A stretch of 64,000 nucleotides of DNA from Turritopsis dohrnii. Lineage: Eukaryota > Cnidaria > Hydrozoa > Anthoathecata > Oceaniidae. A program made the position numbers and the translations under genes. This document shows, one piece after another, positions 1 through 10,435 of this stretch (positions are counted from its first letter, which is position 1; the number at the start of each line of letters is the position of its first letter). The notes under the pieces are model-generated. The model was not told the origin of the DNA. It worked only from the letters and a program-made list of their open reading frames with translations, and did not search any database. The stretch spans positions 496,001 to 560,000 of the forward strand of contig BQMF02000231.1 in NCBI GenBank assembly GCA_027922465.2, written 5' to 3'.

Positions 1-839
1 TAAAAAATTCTTTTAAAAAGACGCGACAACAACAACAACAAAAAAAGAATAAAAACATTCGAAATATTGCGCGACAACAATGTTGATAACGATTGCACCA
101 TTCAAAACATCGACATTATATCATGATCATGTGTATGAAAAAACTACCACATACCAAAATACCGGATTGTTTGTACATAAATACCAAAATAACGGCACAA
201 ACACGGGCGATTTTTCGTCACCGGCAGGAGATGAAATACCGTAATCCCGTCGTTTTTTTCGCCAATTATCGTCATACCGGACAAAAAAAGGCCCAATATC
301 GTTATATCGTAAATGTTTACATGGGTCAAGGGTTGGAACTGACTGATCGAAATTCTCCAACCAATCGCGAATTATTCTAACTACTCACTTTTGAAAGTTG
401 ATAGTGAACGCTGATTTACTAACCCTCATACGTGATGTCTTACGGTTTATTTCGTAAAAGAAATAAAGTGCAACAAAAGTTGATTTTTACAATAAGCGGC
501 CAAATTAAATAACTGCCCCTTTTGAAAGTCGAAAAGTTTTTATTCGATCATTTAAAATATGTTTTCACGTCTACATTTTTATTCATAACATATTGATAAA
601 TCATTGGTTACAAACATTTTCCATAGTTGATATTTGTTTTACACATGCAATACACAATATTCTGATGATCTATGGTGGAGGGTGACGTACATATCTAAAT
701 TTATGTCGCCTGTCTTTATTTATTTTACTTTATACGAATCTGCCGTATTAGATATGAATCTATACTGGATAAGGAGAAAATAGACGAAAAAACAACATTA
801 CTGAATTTATGTTGCTTGCTTTATCAAATAGCTATCTTT
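1..839. other. Gene-free AT-rich flank
   Basis: No convincing coding region was found. The stretch opens with a short CAA-rich run near position 27. Positions 120-330 contain loosely repeated words (ACCAAAATA occurs twice, and ATCGT/ACCGG words recur), which makes short ORFs open on both strands at 93-380. Those ORFs have no recognisable domain and I treat them as chance. Confidence 0.5.
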
Positions 840-2939
840 CACTAATAGTCAGGGCGCTGAGTGCTACATTTTGTCAAAAGGAAGATGGACATCGCGAATG
901 CAAGTTTTTTCGTTTCTTTAACGTTATGTGAATGAGAAAATGTTTGTCGGCGTTGATAAATTTTCTTGTAGCGCCAGTTGCATCGATTTTAAAATCTAGG
1001 GCGTTTCAAGTGGGGCGGTATGTTCAAACGTTAATATTACGTCATTTATAAAATATGTTAAAGGTACTTTTTCCATGTATTTTTTCTATTAACACTATCT
1101 AAATAAAACAAAATAACATCTGCGAACATAATCAACGTTTTTTTTATATTGGGCGTGTTCTAAGGAACTTACGCCCTCATATAACAGAGCGTAATAAGTA
1201 AATACAACCATAACTGTGCTACTTGTTTAATACAGAGCAAATTTTCACACACTTCTCATCTTGAAAAGCTGAAACGAATCTTTTGGGAACGATGTTGAAA
1301 GAAGAAAAGAAAAGAAGTAATAAGGCAATATAAATACGGCTCATTTTGCGCTTCCTAGACCCATACGAAAAGCTGCGAAAATGAAGAATTCAAATCTATA
1401 AACTGCTTCTTTAATTTCGAAGAGCTTTTTTATCAAACAGTGTCATCTAGGACTATGATGTACTTAGGCCAAGAAGATTTTCCCTTATGCTAGCACACCA
1501 ATTGCCAATATTATTCTTCATCTTCAGAAGATTCGCTGTCCGAAGGAGATTCGCTATCCGAGGAGAACTCGCTGTCTTTATCACTGTCTTCTTCGTCACT
1601 GCTATCACTACTTCCATCGTCATCATCTAATTCGTCAGAATTTTCACAATTGGTGCACGAGCATAAATCAGTGCACTTCAACGTATGGGATTTGCAAACA
1701 CATTGCTGAGTTGAGCACTTAGATTTGCGGCAGTTGCATGAAACCAGCTGAATGAGTTCTTTTGGTACAGGATCTAGAATCATCCAAGTAATTTCGAGGT
1801 TTCCTTCTTTCATCTTCCAACCATAGCCATCTGGCGATGGCAAACTGCATGCTGCATCAAGCGACTTTTTCACCACCGCAGTTACAAATGACACTCTTTT
1901 ACAATGACATAAGAGGGCGTCTCGTGTTGGAGGGGGTTGTTGGGGCTCGGGACTCTTTTTCTTTGCACAAAAGACCTGGTATCTTCCATCGTCGGTGTTT
2001 GCGATTCCTTTCAAACCATAAAGAAGACACACGAATTTTTCTAAGACCGGAAAAAGGTCGGAATCGAAAGTAAAACTGTTTCCAAATGAAGAAAAAGCTT
2101 GCTGAAACTCGGTATTCTTCTTCAGCAATCTGTAGTCTTTCACTTTTCCGACCCCATGAAAAGCGCTGGTGTAGTCGTTACCAGTAAAAGCATGTAAAGC
2201 TGGCAACGCAGAGCAAACATCTCGTCCAAGTTGTGCTGACATTTGTTGAATGTTTATGTACCTTTCTCGCAAACCAATACCAATCTTTACAAAAATCCGC
2301 AAAGGAATCTGGTCGGCAAAATACAAGCAATAAATTGGTATGTCACTATCCACAGTGACAATGCAGACATCACTGGCGCCATTTAAGCTAGCATGTTGAC
2401 TACACAGTATCACATGTTCCTTATATTGTTTACATGCTATCGCCGCAGTCAGGAATTCAAAACTTCGCGCTTTACCGCTCCGCATTGTTTTGGTATTGTA
2501 GTTTACCATATCTACATTTGACACGGGGGTTTTAAAATATTTTAATGAGACTGAAAAATCAAACATAATTTTCAAACAAATCATATTTTCACATTTTCAA
2601 ATGAAATTAAGTAACTTCTACATAGAAAAACTACGTTTATATTTTTTTTCTCTTAAATATTATTATTTGTGAAATTATGACATGATTTAACCCCCTGGTT
2701 TTTTTGAAACAACAAGAACAGATGAGAAAAAATGGCGACCACCACACTGCAAGATCCGCTGTCGACATAGAAGGTATTGTTTTGTTTTAAACAGGATCTT
2801 ACAAGTAAAATAAACGTTGCCGGCAATGTTTTTCGGTATATACAAGCTTTCAATGACATTTTCCAGGCATCATTGAAATATCCATATGAATTGTAAGTAA
2901 AACCATGATTTTTGTCTGTCAGCGCCCTGACTATAAGTG
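840..2939. mobile_element. DNA transposon-like element with CACTA-type inverted ends
   Basis: The left end starts CACTAATAGTCAGGGCGC at 840, and the right end at 2939, read on the opposite strand, starts CACTTATAGTCAGGGCGC. That is an inverted repeat of about 21 bp with one mismatch. The word ATCTTT lies at 834-839, directly left of the element. It recurs at 2941-2946, one base past the right end, so it may be a decayed target duplication or chance. The only long ORF inside is the minus-strand PIN/CXC ORF at 1511-2584. CACTA-type termini are typical of the EnSpm/Chapaev (CMC) group, but no CMC transposase is visible, so the class is not established. It could be a non-autonomous element that carries the ORF. 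Confidence 0.5.
1511..2584 (-). CDS. PIN/FEN1-like protein with CXC (tesmin/TSO1-like) cysteine tail, repeat-associated
   Basis: This is a 357-residue ORF. Residues about 65-200 read like the XPG/FEN1-like (asteroid-type) family that is multicopy in cnidarian genomes: a VTVDSDIPIYCL strand, then SALPALHAFTGNDYTSAFHG, then a helical segment. Residues about 225-275 include the CHCKRV and GYGWKMKEGNLEITWM segments usual before the C-terminal cysteine domain. Residues about 283-318 hold a CXC-type cluster (CNCRKSKC, CVCKSHTLKC, CSCTNC). The last 40 residues are almost only S, D and E. Family members are usually longer at the N terminus, and the first ~45 residues here match nothing I recognise. 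The start is therefore uncertain and the gene may be 5'-truncated or joined to upstream exons. It sits inside inverted ends at 840 and 2939, so it is probably element-borne. Its biochemical function is unknown. Confidence 0.6.
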   Translation of the reverse strand: MICLKIMFDFSVSLKYFKTPVSNVDMVNYNTKTMRSGKARSFEFLTAAIACKQYKEHVILCSQHASLNGASDVCIVTVDSDIPIYCLYFADQIPLRIFVKIGIGLRERYINIQQMSAQLGRDVCSALPALHAFTGNDYTSAFHGVGKVKDYRLLKKNTEFQQAFSSFGNSFTFDSDLFPVLEKFVCLLYGLKGIANTDDGRYQVFCAKKKSPEPQQPPPTRDALLCHCKRVSFVTAVVKKSLDAACSLPSPDGYGWKMKEGNLEITWMILDPVPKELIQLVSCNCRKSKCSTQQCVCKSHTLKCTDLCSCTNCENSDELDDDDGSSDSSDEEDSDKDSEFSSDSESPSDSESSEDEE

Positions 2940-4337
2940 CATCTTTTTTCATAATAAGACGAACTTGTAAACTTGCATAGTTGTAAAGAATTTCCAGTTA
3001 TTGTATTTAAATCCTACGAAATAAGTTCTTTTGTTATAGCTTGTCATGCATGTAGTACAGCTTGCATCGGAGTTATATGGTGTCACCTAAGCAACAAATC
3101 TAATGGATAAGCACGCTGTTGCTGTCCAACGATATGACGGAGATGTAGTTGGGAATTTTCTTAACCACTGAATAAATAAACAAACGCTGGCAGACATTTG
3201 ATTTGGCGTCCCAAAGAGGCTTCTGTAATATCGTTCGTTTAGAAGATCGTTATCGCATCTCGCAAAGTAAGTATCCTATTCGTCGAAAGATGTAAAGACA
3301 TTTAAACCAGTAAGAACACTTACAAGTAAGAACAGTCTGTAAATTCCAAGCTCATTTAAAGAATTTCTGTTTAAACGATGCATTGTGGCCGAGTTGTCGT
3401 GTTTAACCTCGCTTTTGATATTTAAACTGCTTCTATCGGAATGGGAATTGGAAATAATAGAGACTATTATTAAGTTTTAAAGTAATGAAATCAGTGGAAC
3501 AATGAATCGCATGAAAACGAGGTTAAATATGAAACTCAGTCACAGTTTAGAGTTTAAACAGAAATTCGGGAGAGGTCTATTAAATTCCGTAGAATGGTGT
3601 TAGGACAATCGTCCGGAGGGACAAGTTTCTGAGTGGGAATTGTTCTAGAACCACATACAATATAATTGAGCATCTGCAGGGATGTTAATGTTGGTTTAAC
3701 GACTTTGAATAGTGGTTTTTTTCACAGTGTGAACAGAACATCTTGCGTGTCGGAGAGCTGAGTATTCAAACAACGTGGAGGAGTGCAGCGAATTACATTC
3801 TCTTTCAGTCTTAAGAGTTCATTAAATCATTAACACATTTTACTTCTCCATCATATAGTCACCGGTGGATTTAGATGGTAGTCGCAACTTGCGGACATGT
3901 GCATGAACGTAGTTTGTGAATTCAATCTATATCATTTATGGTTAAACCCTAACAGTCTCCCACACAAATTGCGACTAACCTCTAGATCTGCCGCTGATAG
4001 TGCCTCTATCCGACACTATTTGATCGTTAAGATGATAACGAGTTTTTCCAGAAATATTTTTCGCATCTTGAGAAAGCTGAAAAAATTACTGGGGTCAATC
4101 ATCTGGCGAGCAATTTTCCATTGGGGAATTTTCCTGACGCCGTCCAGTGTGTTTGCTCGTGGTGATTTATAACTTTCCAAAAATAAATATTTTCATTAAA
4201 ACCTGTCTTCAAGGATGAATTATTGAATTGTTCAAAATTACAAAACATAAAATTGCGATGGCGTGAACACCGTCACTAACAATCGTTAATTAATCATGAT
4301 CTAGCTGATAGCATTGTCTCACGTAAGTCTTGAACTA
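2940..4337. other. No gene recognised
   Basis: AT-rich sequence with no ORF that has a recognisable domain. The 91-codon ORF at 3897-4172 has no domain or clear splice context and is not annotated. No tandem repeat stands out. Confidence 0.4.
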
Positions 4338-4448
4338 CAGGGTGTTTCAGAAAGTTTTATGTCTTAAAAATTGATTAGCGCTTGTAACAATGTAACATCT
4401 TTACAAACACAATCAGACGAGTAAAGTAGATAAGCCTTTCTGAGACAC
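4338..4448. repeat. Short mariner-like MITE copy
   Basis: It begins after a TA with CAGGGTGTTTCAGAAAG and ends with CTTTCTGAGACAC, the inverted counterpart. The interior (CTTGTAACAATGTAACATC, TTTACAAACACAATCAGA) is shared with the larger element at 53620-54264 and with the relic at 10436-10650. It is therefore an internally deleted member of the same family. Confidence 0.55.
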
Positions 4449-4480
4449 AACGTTTAGAAAATAAAATCAGCTATCTAATC

Positions 4481-4601
4481 CAAGTAAGCAAAATCGTCAA
4501 AAAGTCACTGCGACAAAGAGCATTTTTCATTGAAATACAGTGTATATTTCTATTGAAATGCACTCCTTAGCAGTGATTTTTTAACAAATGTGCCGGCTGG
4601 G
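4481..4601. repeat. Foldback MITE copy (about 120 bp)
   Basis: Matches the family consensus visible at 29091-29210 and 31222-31340. The internal arms CACTGCGACAAAGAGCATTT and AAATGCACTCCTTAGCAGTG are imperfect inverted copies, and the ends are decayed versions of CCCAGTGGGCAAA and its reverse complement. Confidence 0.6.
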
Positions 4602-4907
4602 ATGGTATGGAAAATTCTCAACGAACAAATAAAGTTTTGAAAATTTAAATTTTTTTGCGGCTACATCGTGCACTTTCAAATCTTGACAGTTTATTTGGTT
4701 TTCAAGAGGCCTATTAAAGACAAGAAGATAATGGTTCTTTTAATACTTATTCTCGAGTGTGAACGCCATTTTTGCGCAGTTTGTTGGTTTTTCATTAAAG
4801 TAGAACATAAAGGTGATTAGCATTAGAAACTCGTCAAATCAATCCTTTTTCTCAAAGCTTAAACGAAAAATCAAATTATTTGCACAGAAAAAGATGTTAG
4901 CAGAAAG

Positions 4908-4961
4908 TATGGAACGCCGTTCCTGCCTTATGTTATCCACTTTCATGACTGTTGGTCGTTT
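4908..4961 (+). repeat. Left terminal inverted repeat of IS3EU-like element 1
   Basis: The terminal 54 bp start TATGGAACGCCGTTCC, itself containing the palindrome GGAACG-C-CGTTCC. They are matched in reverse complement at 9998-10051 with one difference. The palindrome at the tip would be a natural recognition site for the element's integrase. Confidence 0.85.
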
Positions 4962-5145
4962 TATATGCGGTCGTTTTATATGTTTTTATATGCGGTCCTT
5001 TTATCACTCTATGCGGTCATTCCACCATTATATGCGGTCATTCCACCATTATATGCAGTCGCATCACCATTATATGCGGTCGTTTCACGATTATATGCGG
5101 TCATTTTATCATTATATGCGGTCGTTTTATCATTATTCGAGTTTT
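4962..5145 (+). repeat. Left subterminal array of about 21-bp units
   Basis: Repeats of the type TATATGCGGTC followed by GTTTTATCAT, ATTCCACCAT or GTTTCACGAT run from the terminal repeat to about 5145. The array is short, about 8 units. Because 21 is a multiple of 3, several frames stay open and produce spurious repetitive ORFs. Such subterminal arrays often serve as transposase binding sites; that role is inference here. Confidence 0.8.
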
Positions 5146-5280
5146 TATCTTTAAATGAAATTTCATTATACGACTTTATGTTGTTATATGGAGGGGGAGT
5201 GCAAAATGTTTGAAAACGAGGCAGCAAAATTTGCTCTCGAGTAACAAATGTCACGATTCGTATGAGAGTGAAAAGAAAAC

Positions 5281-6336
5281 ATGGCGTGTAATTCTGAAAA
5301 CAAAGCGATGAAAGAAGTGTTGATAAGCCTGGGCTTTTCAGACAAGATAGAAATATTTTCTGCAGAAAAGATCACACCAGATATTGTGCCGAGACTGTCA
5401 TTACTTGAATTTGGGCAATTAGGCATAACAGAGCGCAAAAGTATAATGGATCTCAGAAGCAAATGCAGCATGTTCGGGGCCTTTTCACCAGTACGAAGCG
5501 CTAGTAAAAAAGGCGGTGCATCAAAGTTTCAGATTTCAAAATACATCCTTGTAGACTTATTGAGTGAAGGATTCAAAGTAAAAGACATTTCATCCTTATT
5601 GGCAGTGTCTGAACGCACTATTTATCGTCGTATGCACGAGTTTGGTATTGAAGTGCGGAATTTTGATGCTATAACAGATGACCAACTTGACGAGTGTTTA
5701 CTCAGATTGTCGTCAGAATACCCTAATTGTGGAGAAAATATGCTGAGTCAAATGTTGAAGCACGAAGGATTGACAATTCAAAGATCCCGAGTGCGAGAGA
5801 GCCTGTTAAGGGTTGATTATGACGGTGTAAAGAAGAGAAAGAAAGGCAGACTAACACGTAGAGTATACAATGTCCAAGGATCTAATCACCTATGGCACTT
5901 GGATACAAACCACAAACTTGTTCGTTGGTATTTTATTATTATCGGTGCTGTAGATGGCTATAGTAGGCTGCCCGTGGTATTGGAATGCACTGGTAGCAAT
6001 AAAGCGGCTGTTGTATTAAACTGCTTTCTAAAAGGAGTGGAGGAGTATGGTTTACCTATGCGTAAGCGCTCGGATATGGGCTTGGAGAATATTCTAGTGG
6101 CCGATTACATGATTGAGAAACGCGGAGAGAATAGAGGAAGTATGATTACAGGCAAGAGCACACACAACCAACGGATTGAGCGTCTGTGGAGAGACGTTTA
6201 CACTGGTGTTTTAAGTTATTTTTACGATGTATTCTATTTCATGGAAGAAAAAGGTCTGCTCGATCCTTTAAATGAGATTCATATAGGATGTCTTCATTAT
6301 GTATACCTCCCTAAAATTAACGAAAAGCTGAAGTAA
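5281..6336 (+). CDS. IS3EU-like integrase/DDE transposase, C-terminally broken
   Basis: 351 codons. Residues about 1-65 look like a SAM-like helical segment. Residues about 78-120 carry a helix-turn-helix (ISSLLAVSERTIYRRMHEFG). Residues about 198-340 form an integrase catalytic core: the first Asp is in LWHLDTNHKL, the second in RKRSDMGLEN (where DxGxEN is usual) and the Glu in THNQRIERLWRDV, so the DDE triad is present. The reading frame then stops after LPKINEKLK. The typical WVSGQL tail of this family resumes 2 nt later in another frame at 6339, so a segment of roughly 20 residues appears deleted and the frame shifted. The gene reads away from the left terminus at 4908 and converges with the HECT gene. 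The protein would bind and cut the element ends in the nucleus. Activity of this copy is doubtful. Confidence 0.85.
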   Translation: MACNSENKAMKEVLISLGFSDKIEIFSAEKITPDIVPRLSLLEFGQLGITERKSIMDLRSKCSMFGAFSPVRSASKKGGASKFQISKYILVDLLSEGFKVKDISSLLAVSERTIYRRMHEFGIEVRNFDAITDDQLDECLLRLSSEYPNCGENMLSQMLKHEGLTIQRSRVRESLLRVDYDGVKKRKKGRLTRRVYNVQGSNHLWHLDTNHKLVRWYFIIIGAVDGYSRLPVVLECTGSNKAAVVLNCFLKGVEEYGLPMRKRSDMGLENILVADYMIEKRGENRGSMITGKSTHNQRIERLWRDVYTGVLSYFYDVFYFMEEKGLLDPLNEIHIGCLHYVYLPKINEKLK

Positions 6337-6338
6337 AA

Positions 6339-6617
6339 ATGTGGGTGTCTGGACAACTGAATCACCAAGTTGGAATTGAATTTACGCCAGAACAACTGCA
6401 ATGGTATGGTGTTGATGGTCAAGCTGACCAGAACACTGATGAGAACATTGAATTAGGAAGACCGATCTTTTCTGCACCGGACATTCTAAGTGAAGAAGTT
6501 GTTGGTACTTTGAATGCCACTTTTCAATGCACGGATATAGGCGACAACACTGGAATTGATACATACGTTAAAACCTTAGAAATAGTAAACGCTCTTACGG
6601 ATTTTAACCAGATGTAA
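6339..6617 (+). pseudogene. Out-of-frame C-terminal tail of the IS3EU-like integrase
   Basis: 92 codons starting WVSGQLNHQVGIEF. In related integrases a WVSG motif follows the catalytic core after a conserved basic stretch. Here that stretch is missing, and the tail lies one frame off the upstream ORF, separated from its stop by 2 nt. I read it as the original C terminus, detached by a small deletion and frameshift. A separate gene is less likely, because the only ATG directly abuts the motif. Confidence 0.65.
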
Positions 6618-6918
6618 AACGTCACTACACATTATTTTTTTCAAAATTTTTTTGTTCTTTTATCATTTCAAAGTTACTTAAGATTTTGATTGCCAACTTG
6701 ATGTTTACAACATTTAGTTTATTGCCTAAATGTATGGATGTATGTATGTATTTTTATTTCACCCTTTTCTGAAGGAAACTTACACTCTTATATGGATACA
6801 GGAATTAAAAAAAGTATGACTCTATCTTCCCAAAAATGAATAGAATGAACACAAACAAACTATCCATCCTGATAGTTTTTTAAATAAAAACCTTCAACGT
6901 TCATCATCTGGGAAAAGA

Positions 6919-9602
6919 TTATATTAATCCAAAATATGTATTAGAAAATGCAAAATCATATAAATTGAATAATCTTGCAGATACATCTTCTGTCAATGGA
7001 TTGTCTAATGATGGAGTTGGCAATTTGAGTTGATTGATACAAGTAGATGCCGTAGGAATAAATCCATTAGCAGAATCCACAAACTCGATGGACGGTTTCC
7101 TTTCAAAACCAAGTACAGGCTCATTATCAATACCAGTTACGAAAATCAGAATTTTTTCCAAATTCATATTATTCCTTCTTCCACCTAAAAAATTAATTTG
7201 AACAGACAATTATCTATCTGACCAAATGTGGCATCATTCAAGACCTTGAGCTATATAAAAAACAGAAAAGGAAAAGTCACTCACTTGCAGCCTCTCGTAT
7301 ATACTTCACAAACCGGGCATATATCTCTTTTTGAAACTTGTTTTTGTTGCTACCTTCCTCAGCAAACACAGGTTCTAACAGTGAAAGCAATCGTTTAACT
7401 GTCATCCTCCTATTTTCATTAACACGAAACAGATGCAAAAACATTGGTATCTCTCTGCCAAACTAAAATATGATATATTAACTTTAATGTAGCAAAACTT
7501 TCTCAGGTTGACTGCAGAATACATTCATTAAAAGATTAAAGTGAGTCAGATCCATACATAGATAGATAGTTACACCCAAGCCATGTATGTCACAGATGGA
7601 GGAAAAACATCTAAGTATGTAATTAAACATACCTGTATCAGACCAAGCTCTAACATTCCCTTACGCAGTTCACAAACCGCTTCATTATCTTCTACAAAGG
7701 AAAACAACTGCTGGAGAAGATCTTCATCCATAAAGTCAGGAATGTTTCCATTCTGTAATCCTATGATAAACATGTATTAAATAACCAGGATGGTAAAGAG
7801 CAGCAGAATGTTGACACAGGTATAAAAATAGGAGCTTAAATACAAATAGAAGACTGTAGTTCCTTCTGTTTTTGAACTGGATGATAACCATAATCTTCAA
7901 ATAATCATTACTTACCAAACAACCGGCCAATAACAAAGTAATCATTTTTATAAGCTATCTTTAGACCATTGTCAAAGTATGCTTCTTTGATTTTCTTTAA
8001 CATATTCAAAAAAAACTCTTTTCGTGGGCCTCCATGATCTTGTGCAGCCTAAACAAAAACAAGCCTAAACAGCAAGTATTCTTCTTGGTGCAAAAAATTA
8101 ATTATTTTTCAGTTTTGAATGTTCACGTACTACATGCATATACCCTTTTCAAATAAAAAAAGAATAAAAATGTATATATCTATATAGATAGATATATAGG
8201 TTCATACTTCCCCATAAAACTGGACCTCTAATGTCAAAAATATGTTTTGGAGGCTTCTTAGTTCATCAAATCCAGTTTCCAATAGGTTATCTCTATCCAC
8301 CATGATGAAACTAGTAGCTCCTTTGTCTACATTAGTAAGATCAGTAATTTCCAAACTTCTGCCACACACTACGTTTTCTTGTAAAACTCTCAGACATTCT
8401 ACAGGATTATTATCGAACCCAGTGGATTTCAATTGTGTAACAATTTTTGATACTTTTGTATCTATGTCAATAACAGATTGGTTGTCTGAGGTTTGTTGTA
8501 GTTCACTTGTCTCACTGCTATTTTCAATTGTGTTGGAATTAGTGAGATCATCAGTATCATTAGTAGTTTCTTCTGGTGCAATAGATTCTCCTTGAGATGA
8601 TATTGAAAAGACTGGTCGATCTAAAACTTCATCATCCTCACTGTCACTGGAATCACTAGAAGTGTTAGTAAACAACCTATCAAGCAGATCTTCTCCCTCT
8701 TTGCCACACTTAGCAACATGCTTTCTAAGTTCAGTCAAGAATATTTCTTTGTGACAGGTTTTACACACTTCTTTTAATAAACATGAATTTTCTTTTAACA
8801 GGGATTCTGTGGATAAATTTTTCTGGATTGGTCTTATGTATATTTTACATTGGCTACCACCCAACATGTTTTTGAGATCATTAGCAGCCATACTACACTT
8901 TAAGACATGCAAGTCCCTTGAATTAGCAAGGCAAGTCATAAGCTCAAAGCCTCCACAATTTTTAAGTTGTGGGAAACCCCCTGCTCCTGCTTGACCATCT
9001 TGATTCTCATCACCATCAGTGGCAGCACCACTGGTCAATTTGTTAAAAACTTGCTCCTCGTTGTCACTAAGTAGCAGCTTAATTCTCCTCATGCCTAATC
9101 CTGCTCTATGTAGAATTAACTTTTCATTAGTGCCAGGAACTCGATTGGCATTTCTCGAAGCCAAGCAAAAAAAGCTTACTGTCCATGGTCTGTCCTTCTT
9201 GAGTAGGTTACTTGCTTTTCTTTTTCTTCTTTTTCCAGATGAAAAAAGGTTTGATCTTTCAGAGAGTATTCGAGAATAACTAGGTGGCCTGGACATTGCT
9301 GCATTTTGAGTAGAAGACGAAGCAAAATTAGCAATCTGTCGCATGTTTTCCTCCTCCCCATCATTATTATCTGCTTCCTGCTGGACTTTTCTTAAGACAT
9401 CGCGTAATCTTATTCTATCTCCGATTGTACAAACACCAAGTCTAATTAAGTCGCCATCTGTAGCCCCTCGCAGTGTCATTAAATCTACTTTTTCCCGCTC
9501 AAATCTCTCCAAAAGATGGCTTAACTTCGCCTTGTCCAAAACTTCCTCAATCTTTTTTGCCGCCATGTTTTCACGTGGTTGCGATTTCGTGATCTTTAAC
9601 AT
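6919..9602 (-). CDS. SAM-domain HECT-type E3 ubiquitin ligase carried by the transposon (5 exons)
   Basis: Five exons can be read on the minus strand: 9602-8208, 8048-7916, 7760-7633, 7462-7285 and 7184-6919. All introns are GT-AG and all phases agree, giving one uninterrupted frame of 699 residues. Residues about 13-75 resemble a SAM domain (LSHLLERFEREKVDLMTL, then GVCTIGDRIRLRDVL). The middle is low-complexity and acidic, with a CKTCHKEIF...LRKHVAKCG zinc-binding-like segment near residue 280. The HECT module starts at LEVQFYGE and continues HGGPRKEFF, YFVIGRLFG and FGREIPMF. It ends PTASTCINQLKLP, where the Cys matches the thioester cysteine of HECT ligases. This HECT domain is shorter than usual (about 245 residues against about 350), as in transposon-borne G2E3-like genes. 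An in-frame ATG 12 codons downstream (9566) is an alternative start. Likely role: ubiquitin transfer in the host cell; the target is unknown. In contrast to the integrase, no lesion is visible. Confidence 0.85.
7208..8201 (-). other. Introns of the HECT gene
   Basis: This covers the four small introns of the gene (8207-8049, 7915-7761, 7632-7463, 7284-7185). Donors read GTATGA, GTAAGT, GTATGT and GTGAGT, and acceptors end TTTAG, CATAG, TTTAG and TTTAG. Short ORFs overlapping them are exons read past the splice sites, not separate genes. Confidence 0.75.
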
Positions 9603-9660
9603 GAGACTACCTACTTCTTAACACTTCTCGTAGTGTTCTTTTTGCACTCCTCCCTCATAT

Positions 9661-9996
9661 AAAGTTAAATCGTATAATGGTGAAACGACCGCATATAATG
9701 GTGAAACGACCGCATATAATAGTGGAATGACCGCATATAATGGTGGAATGACCTCATATAATGATAAAAGGACTGCATATAATGGTGAAACGACAGCATA
9801 TAACGATAAAACTACCGCATATAATGGTGAAACGACAGCATATAACGATAAAACTACCGCATATAATGGTGAAACGACAGCATATAACGATAAAACTACC
9901 GCATATAATGGTGAAACGACAGCATATAACGATAAAACTACCGCATATAATGGTGAAACACCCACACATAATGGTGAAACGACCGCATGTAATGGC
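9661..9996 (-). repeat. Right subterminal array with 42-bp higher-order unit
   Basis: Units of 21 bp alternate between AATGGTGAAACGACAGCATA- and AACGATAAAACTACCGCATA-type sequences. About four nearly identical 42-bp dimers lie between about 9780 and 9955, flanked by more diverged single units. The left array at 4962-5145 is shorter and less ordered, so the two ends have expanded independently. Confidence 0.85.
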
Positions 9997-9997
9997 A

Positions 9998-10051
9998 AAA
10001 CGACCAACAGTCATGAAAGTGCATAACATAAGGCAGGAACGGCGTTCCATA
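9998..10051 (-). repeat. Right terminal inverted repeat of IS3EU-like element 1
   Basis: Reverse complement of the left terminus at 4908-4961 with a single difference (TTATGCAC against TTATCCAC). The outside flank AGAAAG at 10052-10057 equals the left flank at 4902-4907. Confidence 0.85.
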
Positions 10052-10244
10052 AGAAAGTGTTGCTGTAATTATAAGAAATCGCGTTTTAATTATCATTAAG
10101 AATCCTCCAGAGAAGCGAATAACTTGACTAATCACACGGTTTGGTGTTTTAACAAAAACGGCGCCTCATATGAGAGTGCAATTAATCCGTAATCTCACTT
10201 GTGAAATTACAAGCGATCATGAGACTTTTCAAACAATCCAATCT

Positions 10245-10325
10245 TTTGTTTCAAAACATTCGAATATTTTGTTTCAAAACATTCGAATCTTTTGTTTCAA
10301 AACATTCGAATCTTTTGTTTATTTC
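10245..10325. repeat. Short tandem repeat, about 25-bp unit
   Basis: Three to four copies of TCTTTTGTTTCAAAACATTCGAA. The TTTGTTTCAAAA and TTCGAA words make each unit weakly palindromic. Nothing suggests coding. Confidence 0.7.
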
Positions 10326-10435
10326 ATTTCGAATTACCATAGCATTCGATAAAATAAGCTTCAGGAAACAAATGCTCTTCGTGTAACAAACAACAAAATG
10401 TCTGCGAGGTTTTAAGCTTAAGTGTGATTAGCAAA

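Larger units (their letters stand above)
4908..10051. mobile_element. Complete IS3EU-like DNA transposon (5,144 bp) with SAM-HECT cargo gene
   Basis: The left terminus TATGGAACGCCGTTCC at 4908 and the right terminus at 10051 are inverted copies that stay alike for about 54 bp with one mismatch. The bases just outside are AGAAAG at 4902-4907 and AGAAAG at 10052-10057, an exact 6-bp target duplication. Inside each terminus lies an array of about 21-bp units, then a further matching inner segment near 5160-5215 and 9630-9665, so the full inverted repeat is about 300-400 bp. The element holds two convergent genes: an integrase-type DDE gene on + from 5281, and a five-exon SAM-HECT gene on - ending at 6919. 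TA-starting ends, a 6-bp duplication and an IS3/retroviral-type integrase fit the IS3EU superfamily as I recall it. The superfamily name is inference; the element boundaries are read directly. Confidence 0.88.

Noticed and set aside
127..380. ORFs on both strands near the window start
   Set aside because: Open because of repeated ACCAAAATA and ATCGT words; no domain, no splice signals.
4813..5254. Repetitive ORFs over the left subterminal array (and 9618-10135 on the right)
   Set aside because: A 21-bp unit keeps all frames in phase. The peptides are translations of the repeat and occur on both strands.
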